DNA from: Nonomuraea sp. SYSU D8015
GTDB lineage: Bacteria > Actinomycetota > Actinomycetes > Streptosporangiales > Streptosporangiaceae
Direction: 5' to 3'
Length of the DNA: 64,000 bases
NCBI RefSeq assembly: GCF_008065375.1
Contig: NZ_VJYI01000010.1
Location: forward strand, 186,001 to 250,000
Shown here: piece by piece, positions 58,892-64,000 of the stretch
Position numbering within the stretch: the stretch's first letter is position 1
Layout: the number at the start of each line of letters is the position of its first letter
Program-made: the position numbers and the translations under genes
The notes under the pieces: generated by a model
Database searches by the model: none
Told to the model about the DNA's origin: nothing
Seen by the model: the letters and a program-made list of their open reading frames with translations, nothing else

Positions 58892-59533
58892 ATGATGAGT
58901 GATATTTCCAGAAATGGTGTCGGCGGCAGCGGTCAGCCTGGACGGATCGGCATCGGTCTCGAACTGGACGACATCCACATGAAGATCCTCGAGGTCCTGC
59001 GCGAGAACGGCAGGATCTCGGTCGCCGCGCTGGCCGAGCGGGTGGGCATCTCCCGGGCGAACGCCTACACCCGCTTCGAGGCCCTGCGGGCGGACGGCGC
59101 GATCAAGGGGTTCACCGCCGAGATCGACCACATGCGGGCCGGACTCGGCATCACCGCGCTGATCTTCGTGACCGTGCGCCAGCAGATGTGGAAGCAGTTC
59201 AGGGCCGAGCTGGCCAGGATGCCGGAGGTGGAATACTGCGCGATCACCACCGGCCAGCACGACGCGATGATCCAGGTGCGGGTGGCGGACGTGGCCGCGG
59301 TGCACACCATGGTCACCGACCGGCTGGCCAACATCCCGGCCGTCAAGGCCACCGAGACGGTGTTCATCCTCGATGAGGTGCTCAAGCGGCCGTACGTGCT
59401 TCCCGGCGACGGCCGGCAGGCGTCCCGCCAGGCGCGGCGGCCGGCCCAGGAGACGCAGGGCGACGTGCCGCTCGGCAAGATGCGCTTCGTCGGCGCGGCC
59501 GAGGGCCGGGCCGCGCTGAAGAAGGACGGCTGA
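58892..59533 (+). CDS. Lrp/AsnC family transcriptional regulator
   Basis: A 213-residue DNA-binding regulator. After a short Gly-rich lead comes the helix-turn-helix (LDDIHMKILEVLRENGRISVAALAERVGISRANAYTRFEALRADGAIKGFTAEID), then the RAM/ligand domain (GLGITALIFVTV; MPEVEYCAITTGQHDAMIQVRVAD; VKATETVFILDEV). A basic C-terminal tail of about 45 residues (RQASRQARRPAQETQ) is longer than usual. ATG 58892 or 58895; the frame upstream has no ribosome site. It is divergent from the dipeptide operon and presumably controls it in response to an amino acid. Confidence 0.92.
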   Translation: MMSDISRNGVGGSGQPGRIGIGLELDDIHMKILEVLRENGRISVAALAERVGISRANAYTRFEALRADGAIKGFTAEIDHMRAGLGITALIFVTVRQQMWKQFRAELARMPEVEYCAITTGQHDAMIQVRVADVAAVHTMVTDRLANIPAVKATETVFILDEVLKRPYVLPGDGRQASRQARRPAQETQGDVPLGKMRFVGAAEGRAALKKDG

Positions 59534-59542
59534 TCGTGCCGT

Positions 59543-59968
59543 CTAATCCGGGACCTCGGCGCACACGCTCACATGCGGTGTGTCGTCACCGTCGAACGTG
59601 AACTCCTCCACCAGGCGCAGCAGCCCGTCCTTCCCGGTCTCGACGCGGCTGCTGCTCCGCCCGCCCGCCGTCCCGCCGGTCTTGAGCGCGTGCACGTACG
59701 AGATCGCGACCCGGTCGCCGTCGCGGGTGCCGACGAAGCGCCCGTGGGTCACGGTGTCGCCCGCGTAGCTGCCCCACACCACCCCGTCGGCCTCCCAGTA
59801 CAGGAACTCGGTGGGGCTGTCGTGGTTCACCGCGCTCGCCGTCGAGCTCACCATCACGAATTTGCGGCCGTTGAGATTCACGCTGCCATGGTCCACATTT
59901 TTCACGAACGTCACCGCGCGGCTGGACGAATGGTCAGAACGGCCGGTCACCGCCACCAATCCGTCCAA
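59543..59968 (-). CDS. Small conserved hypothetical (Streptomyces-type family)
   Basis: A protein of up to 141 residues. The core (VNLNGRKFVMVSSTASAVNHDSPTEFLYWEADGVVWGSYAGDTVTHGRFVGTRDGDR; SSSRVETGKDGLLRLVEEFTFDGDDT) is a small beta-barrel-like family often mis-named N-acetylglutamate synthase. TTG 59968 with AAAGG upstream gives the longest form; homologous cores begin near GTG 59881, so the true start is uncertain. It ends 9 bp from the convergent regulator gene. Function unknown. Confidence 0.65.
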   Translation of the reverse strand: MDGLVAVTGRSDHSSSRAVTFVKNVDHGSVNLNGRKFVMVSSTASAVNHDSPTEFLYWEADGVVWGSYAGDTVTHGRFVGTRDGDRVAISYVHALKTGGTAGGRSSSRVETGKDGLLRLVEEFTFDGDDTPHVSVCAEVPD

Positions 59969-60473
59969 CCGTCAGCCCTTTACGGCGGTCGTCCCGCTCA
60001 TGATCGTGAGTCTTGAACGAGCGTAGAGAGGGCTCCAGGGGCGGAGGCCAAGGGAAATCCCCTGGCCGTCCCCGGTCGTTCCGGGCCGTTCCGGGCCGGG
60101 CCGTCCCAGGCCGTCCCGGGCCGTCCCCGGCCGTCCACGGACGCGCCGGACGCGCCGGACGCGCCGGACGGCGGGTGGCCGGATCATGTGAGGGCCCCCG
60201 CGGGGAGAAGGGCGCAACCGGAGATCCCATGGTCGTTCGCGGAGGGACGGCCAGGTGCCCCGGCTGTTACGGGCGGGCCTGCCGCGGGCCCTCGTGGAGC
60301 AGCTGCCACGACAGCGGCGCCGGCATTCGCCGGCCGGTGCCGGGCCCGGCGGTCCACCCGGGGTGGTCGCGCGCGTAGCCATGTGACGGCCGCCCCGGGG
60401 CGTGGCCATGGGTGTCGGCCGCCCGGGTCGCGTGTCTTGCCGGAGCTTTACCTTTCCGGGCCTGACGCCATCA
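59969..60473. other. Intergenic region with short GC repeats, no supported gene
   Basis: This gap carries degenerate 9-10-bp repeats: units like GGGCCGTCCC at about 60070-60140 and GACGCGCCG three times at 60139-60165. The open frames across it are low-complexity Arg/Gly/Pro sequences without ribosome sites. An imperfect GGGG/CCCC hairpin at about 60030-60066 could end transcription. Nothing else is evident. Confidence 0.65.
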
Positions 60474-60501
60474 TTGCACAGTGTGATAGTAATGTTACGC
60501 T
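60474..60501 (+). promoter_or_regulatory. Promoter candidate of the DUF4239 gene
   Basis: TTGCAC (60474-60479) and TACGCT (60496-60501) are separated by 16 bp in an AT-rich stretch, 28 bp before the start codon. Confidence 0.45.
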
Positions 60502-60529
60502 GCGTATCCGATACTTTCGGGAGATCTCG

Positions 60530-61297
60530 ATGGTGGCGTACACGCTCTCGATCCTGGCGGCGGTGGGCGTGGTGATGCTCACCGCGCTGGTGTTCAGGCT
60601 CGTCAAGCGGGCCGACGAAGACCGCGATCCGGGAGGGCCGTCCGCCTCCCACACCGGGGCGATGTTGTCGGCGCTGTTCCTGCTGGTGTTCGCCATCGCG
60701 ATCATCGTGCCCTGGACGAAGGCCGACGCCGCCCGGCAGAACACCCACGTCGAGAGCCAGGCCGCCGTCGACGCCTACTGGGCGGCCGAGGGCCTGCCGG
60801 GAGACGCGGCCCGGCAGGTGCGCGCGGCGCTGCGTGACTACGTCACGTTCGTCGTCAGGGACGAGTGGCCGCTCATGGCCCAGGGACGCATGGACCCGGT
60901 CGGGGCCGCCCGGATGGACGCGCTCCGCGGCCGGGTCACCGACCTCGAGGTCAGCGGCGAGGACGCGGAGGAGAGCAAGTCCGAGGTGCTGGAGCACCTC
61001 GCCGCGATCTCCACCGCCCGCGCCCAGCGCACCGCCGACGCCGCCGCGACGCCGCCCGAGGGGCTGCTCTTCCTCACGATCTTCACGGGCGTGGTGGTCG
61101 TCGTCTTCCCGTTCCTGGCGGGCGCCCGGCCGCGTGGGCTGACCATTCTGCCGATGGTGGCGATGGCGGGGCTGCTCGGCTTCGGCGTCTACCTGACGTG
61201 GGACATCTCCCGCGCCTTCGACGGGCCGCTGGCGGTCGGACCGGAAGCCTTCCAAGGGGCGCTGCAGGAGTTCACGCGCGTCGGCGGGGGAATGTGA
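60530..61297 (+). CDS. DUF4239 family membrane protein
   Basis: A 255-residue membrane protein (bestrophin-like DUF4239 family). Two membrane segments at the N-terminus (VAYTLSILAAVGVVMLTALVF; SALFLLVFAIAIIVPW) flank a short basic loop, a long periplasmic/cytosolic helical domain follows (DAYWAAEGLPGDAARQVRAALRDYVTFVVRDEWPLMAQ), and two more segments end the protein. ATG with GGGAG upstream. It is followed by a gene 2 bp downstream, probably cotranscribed. Ion-channel activity is suggested for the family only by fold similarity. Confidence 0.82.
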   Translation: MVAYTLSILAAVGVVMLTALVFRLVKRADEDRDPGGPSASHTGAMLSALFLLVFAIAIIVPWTKADAARQNTHVESQAAVDAYWAAEGLPGDAARQVRAALRDYVTFVVRDEWPLMAQGRMDPVGAARMDALRGRVTDLEVSGEDAEESKSEVLEHLAAISTARAQRTADAAATPPEGLLFLTIFTGVVVVVFPFLAGARPRGLTILPMVAMAGLLGFGVYLTWDISRAFDGPLAVGPEAFQGALQEFTRVGGGM

Positions 61298-61299
61298 GC

Positions 61300-62034
61300 A
61301 TGGGCGCCGGACGCGCACGTCAGAGCACACCGGCCGAGGCCGGGCGCATGCGGTGGGCAGTGCGTGCCGTGGCCGGGCGGATGCGGCGGAAGCCGCCTGC
61401 ACGAGCCGGGCTCGTGCAGTGGAGGACGCGTGCCGAGGCAGGGCGGGTGCCATTGCTGATCGCGGCCGGTCTGGTCGTGATCGGCGTTGCCGGGCCCGCG
61501 GCCGCCGACCCGGAGCCCTGGCCGCGCGGTGTGCCCTCGGCGTCGTCCGTCGTCCCCGAGCCCGTGGTCCGCAAGCCCGCGGTCCCTGACAAGCTGAGCG
61601 TGCGGCCGCCGGCGGCGCCGAAGAAGGTCTCCCCGGACGGGTCCGTGCCGGGGGTGCGGGTGTGGCGGTCGCCGGTCCCGGGGGTGTCGATCGCGGGGCG
61701 GCCGGGGAAGCGGCGTCCGGTCCCCAAGGTGACGGTGCCCGGGATGACGATCTTCCGTGACGCGGTGTGCGGGATCCGGGTGCAGGTGGGGAGGTGCCCG
61801 CGCGGGAAGGCACGCTTGTCGCCCTGGCCCGTGAGCCCGGTACGCGTCCCGTCCCCATCCCCGTCACCGTCGCCGACCCCCACACCGTCGCCGAAGGCGA
61901 CGCCTCGGGTGCACGCCAAGGAGGTGGCGCCGCCGCCGCGCCGCAAGAACCCGCTCGCCACCGTCCTGGTCATGGTCGTCCTGGTGACGGCGATCGCCTC
62001 CACGACGGCCGTCGCCTTCGGCTCCCGCCGCTGA
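61300..62034 (+). CDS. Proline-rich membrane protein
   Basis: A 244-residue protein. A very basic N-terminal region with repeated AGRM(R)-type motifs leads to a signal-like segment (VPLLIAAGLVVIGVAGPAAADPEPWP). A Pro/Val/Lys-rich extracellular linker follows (PEPVVRKPAVPDKLSVRPPAAPKK; SPSPSPSPTPTPSPK), then a C-terminal transmembrane helix (ATVLVMVVLVTAIASTTAVAFG). A pair of Cys residues (AVCGIRVQVGRCPRG) may form a disulfide. ATG 61300 or GTG 61294. It resembles wall-spanning actinobacterial proteins; function unknown. The N-terminal basic stretch could instead be untranslated. Confidence 0.65.
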   Translation: MGAGRARQSTPAEAGRMRWAVRAVAGRMRRKPPARAGLVQWRTRAEAGRVPLLIAAGLVVIGVAGPAAADPEPWPRGVPSASSVVPEPVVRKPAVPDKLSVRPPAAPKKVSPDGSVPGVRVWRSPVPGVSIAGRPGKRRPVPKVTVPGMTIFRDAVCGIRVQVGRCPRGKARLSPWPVSPVRVPSPSPSPSPTPTPSPKATPRVHAKEVAPPPRRKNPLATVLVMVVLVTAIASTTAVAFGSRR

Positions 62035-62101
62035 CGGGCCGCGTCGTCCGACGGGCCGCGTCGTCCGACGGGCCGCGTCGTCCGACGGGCCGCGCCGTCT
62101 G
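62034..62101. repeat. 17-bp tandem repeat, four copies
   Basis: ACGGGCCGCGTCGTCCG is repeated at 62034, 62051 and 62068 with a diverged fourth copy to 62101. The repeat begins within the stop codon of the proline-rich gene and fills the gap before the kinase gene. No spacers are present. Confidence 0.92.
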
Positions 62102-62205
62102 ACCGGGGCGGGGTTTATTGGCGCGCGACCGGTCCGGGGGCCGTGGCACACTGGCCGCCGGGCGATGATCGCCCCGGAAGATGCGCGACCAGGAGGCCCC
62201 GGAGC

Positions 62206-63003
62206 GTGGAAGGCACATCAGCCGGGGGACCGGACGCGGAGGTGTTGGCCGGTGGGGGCGTCAACCACGTCGTCAAGGTCGGCGCCACGGTGCGGCGGCC
62301 CACCGGCCCGTGGACGCCCGCCGTACACGCCGTGCTCGACCACCTGGAGGCACGCGGCTTCACCGGCGCGCCGAGGAGCCACGGGATCGACGGCGAGGGC
62401 CGGGAGGTCCTCGACTTCGTGCCGGGCGAGGTGCCCGGCCACCCGCTCCCCGAGTGGGTGCTGTCGGACGGCGCGCTGGCCGCCGTCGGCAGGCTGCTGC
62501 GGGACTTCCACGACGCCACCACCGATTTCCCGAAAAATCGGGACATGGCCTGGTACTTCCCGCCGAGGGCCCCGGCCGAGGTCGTCTGCCATGGCGACGT
62601 GGCACCGTACAACTGCGTGTTCCGCGATGGGAAGCCGGTCGCGTTCATCGACTTCGACACGGCGCATCCCGGGCCGCGGGTCTGGGACGTGGCCTACGCC
62701 GCCTACCGGTTCGTGCCGCTGACCGACCCGCGCCACCTGGCGACGTTCCCGGTGGCGGAGCAGGCCCGCAGGCTACGCCGGTTCGCCGACGCGTACGGGC
62801 TCGACACCGCCGGGCGCAGCGTGCTGACCGACACCGCGCGGGAGCGGCTCGACCACCTGGTGCGGCACATGCACGAGCAGGCAGCCGCCGGTCACGAGGG
62901 CTTCGCGAGCCACGTGACCAGGGGAGACGACCGCCTCTACCGCGTCGACATCGAGCACATCGCCCGCCACCGGGCCGCGTTCCAGTCCGCCCTGATGTCC
63001 TGA
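62206..63003 (+). CDS. Aminoglycoside/choline-kinase-like phosphotransferase
   Basis: A 265-residue small-molecule kinase of the APH superfamily. Key motifs: GGGVNHVVKVGATVRRP (nucleotide loop), VVCHGDVAPYNCVF (catalytic loop HGDxxxxN, about 129) and AFIDFDTAHPGPRVWDVAYAAYR (metal Asp, about 148). GTG start with AGGAGG 9 bp upstream is preferred; the frame extends further upstream without a ribosome site. The family includes aminoglycoside, macrolide and choline kinases, but most actinobacterial members have no known substrate, so resistance cannot be claimed. Confidence 0.86.
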   Translation: MEGTSAGGPDAEVLAGGGVNHVVKVGATVRRPTGPWTPAVHAVLDHLEARGFTGAPRSHGIDGEGREVLDFVPGEVPGHPLPEWVLSDGALAAVGRLLRDFHDATTDFPKNRDMAWYFPPRAPAEVVCHGDVAPYNCVFRDGKPVAFIDFDTAHPGPRVWDVAYAAYRFVPLTDPRHLATFPVAEQARRLRRFADAYGLDTAGRSVLTDTARERLDHLVRHMHEQAAAGHEGFASHVTRGDDRLYRVDIEHIARHRAAFQSALMS

Positions 63004-63162
63004 CACCTGCGGCGCACCCAGGCGCCCACGCGCCCAGGCCCCCGGATCGACGCCCGCGGCGAGCCCCGCCCCGGGCTCCGCCACCCCCAGGGGGACATGC
63101 TCCTCGTACGCAGCCGCGCAGGGGTGGGAAGACCTCGGAGGCGGCGGCGGTTGCATCTGATC

Positions 63163-64000
63163 GTGGAGGAGAGCGAGGTCGTGGTGATCGGCGCCGGGCA
63201 GGCGGGCCTGTCCAGCGCGTACTTCCTGGACCGGTTCGGGCTCGAGCCGGTCGTGCTCGACGCCGCCCTCGGGCCCGGCGGGGCGTGGCGGCACCGCTCG
63301 CCGTCGCTGACCATGGACAAGGTGCACGGCGTGTTCGACCTGCCGGGCGTACGCCGCACGCAGGGCGTGGACGGTGGGCGGCCCGCCGCCGAGGTCGTCC
63401 CCGCCTACTACGGCGAGTACGAGCACGCGGTCGGCATGGACGTCGTGCGGCCGGTCACGGTGAGCGCGGTCCGGCACGGCGAGGGCGGCCGGCTGGTGAT
63501 CGGGACGGGTGTGGGGGAGTGGGCGGCCCGCGCCGTGGTCAACGCGACCGGCACCTGGACCCGCCCGTACTGGCCCTACTACCCGGGCGCGGCCTCCTTC
63601 GAGGGCCGGCAGCTGCACTACGCCGATTATCGGGGGCCGGCGGAGTTCGCGGGGCGGCGTGTGGTCGTGGTCGGCGGCGGGGCCTCCGCGATGCACGTGC
63701 TGTCCGAGATCGCCGGGGTCGCGGCCGCGACGGCGTGGGTGACGCGGCGTCCGCCCGTCTTCCGCGACGACGACTTCGGCGAGGACGCCAGGCGCGAGGC
63801 CGTCGCCAGGGTGGAGGAACGCGTGCGCGCCGGCCTCCCGCCGGGGAGCGTCGTCGGCGTCACCGGGCTCGGCTACACCCCTGTCGTCACGGCCGCCCTG
63901 GAGAAGGGCGCGCTGGACCGGCTCCCGATGTTCGAGCGCATCACCGCGGACGGCGTGAGCTGGGCCGGCGGGCGTCATCTGGCCGCCGACACGATCATCT
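63163..64000 (+). CDS. FAD-dependent monooxygenase-like oxidoreductase (cut by right edge)
   Basis: The first 279 residues of a flavoprotein; the reading frame is open through the window end. FAD-binding VVVIGAGQAGLSSAYFLDRFG at the start, GPGGAWRHR, NATGTWTRPYWPYYPG and a second dinucleotide motif VVVVGGGASAMHVLSEI (NADPH) mark the flavin-containing monooxygenase/trk-like group. GTG 63163 is chosen to fit the family start; TTG 63151 (GGAGG upstream), GTG 63124 and ATG 63097 are in frame as well. It probably oxygenates a small soft nucleophile; substrate unknown. Confidence 0.85.
   Translation, partial: MEESEVVVIGAGQAGLSSAYFLDRFGLEPVVLDAALGPGGAWRHRSPSLTMDKVHGVFDLPGVRRTQGVDGGRPAAEVVPAYYGEYEHAVGMDVVRPVTVSAVRHGEGGRLVIGTGVGEWAARAVVNATGTWTRPYWPYYPGAASFEGRQLHYADYRGPAEFAGRRVVVVGGGASAMHVLSEIAGVAAATAWVTRRPPVFRDDDFGEDARREAVARVEERVRAGLPPGSVVGVTGLGYTPVVTAALEKGALDRLPMFERITADGVSWAGGRHLAADTII

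Noticed and set aside
60013..60378. A 121-codon rightward frame in the gap before the DUF4239 gene
   Set aside because: It is made of short GC repeats giving Arg/Gly/Pro runs; no ribosome site or domain.
62206..63003. Aminoglycoside resistance gene
   Set aside because: Kinase motifs are shared by the whole superfamily and nothing points to an antibiotic substrate.

Overview
The window comes from a high-GC actinomycete chromosome. Codon third positions are almost all G or C, GTG starts are frequent, genes are packed with 4-bp ATGA/GTGA overlaps, and the families present are typical: GerW/YtfJ-like sporulation protein, DUF4239 protein, MmyB-type XRE regulator, a third-type EF-Tu, Tat- and lipoprotein-exported carbohydrate enzymes. 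A non-Streptomyces filamentous genus of the Streptosporangiaceae/Nonomuraea type is the best guess, but this is inference from gene content. No phage, insertion sequence, integrase, tRNA, rRNA or CRISPR array was seen; this is chromosomal accessory or 'arm-like' metabolism.

Layout. (1) 262-10763: a catabolic and uptake locus. A metal-dependent N-acyl-amino-acid deacetylase-type amidohydrolase and its likely regulator run leftward; a ribose-type ABC transporter (binding lipoprotein, double ATPase, two permeases), an M20 deacylase/peptidase, a metallo-beta-lactamase-fold hydrolase and a PLP enzyme of the D-threonine aldolase/D-serine dehydratase family run rightward. Together they suggest import and deacylation of an acylated, probably D-configured, amino-acid-like compound. 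(2) 10777-15290: pentapeptide-repeat protein, XRE regulator divergent from an FMN reductase and aldo/keto reductase, and an unrecognised TIM-barrel-like protein. (3) 15364-21150: phosphoketolase divergent from a pentonate (L-arabinonate type) dehydratase, then glucose-6-phosphate isomerase. (4) 21739-24455: GerW-like protein, LysE exporter, VIT1/CCC1 transporter, conserved unknown. (5) 24560-30444: pullulanase divergent from a maltose-type ABC importer. (6) 30493-36269: membrane-embedded lipase-like hydrolase and a very large secreted phosphodiester glycosidase/metallophosphoesterase.

(7) 36560-41717: the most interesting block. A TPR-CHAT caspase-like protease, an intracellular subtilisin (S8) peptidase, a 171-residue partner and an ECF-type sigma factor form a compact four-gene module, possibly a protease cascade for stress or conflict response. 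(8) 41891-50405: amidohydrolase, GH2 beta-galactosidase, a divergent stand-alone EF-Tu, a CBM13-PL3 pectate lyase and a Tat-exported lyase with an AbfB/CBM42 domain. (9) 50616-59533: an eight-gene leftward operon (dipeptide ABC transporter OppABCDF, a degenerate M24 peptidase-fold protein, an unknown, an N-acylamino-acid racemase/OSBS enolase) with a divergent Lrp/AsnC regulator and a clear inverted repeat between them. (10) 59543-64000: small unknown, DUF4239 membrane protein, proline-rich membrane protein, APH-type kinase, and a flavin monooxygenase-like gene cut by the right edge.

Cross-cutting signals: the only three TTA codons I found in the genes called here all lie in signal peptides of exported proteins (bldA-type control); several genes have a TAGGnT hexamer 7-8 nt before the start and no Shine-Dalgarno sequence (leaderless transcripts); and several short tandem duplications sit at gene ends.
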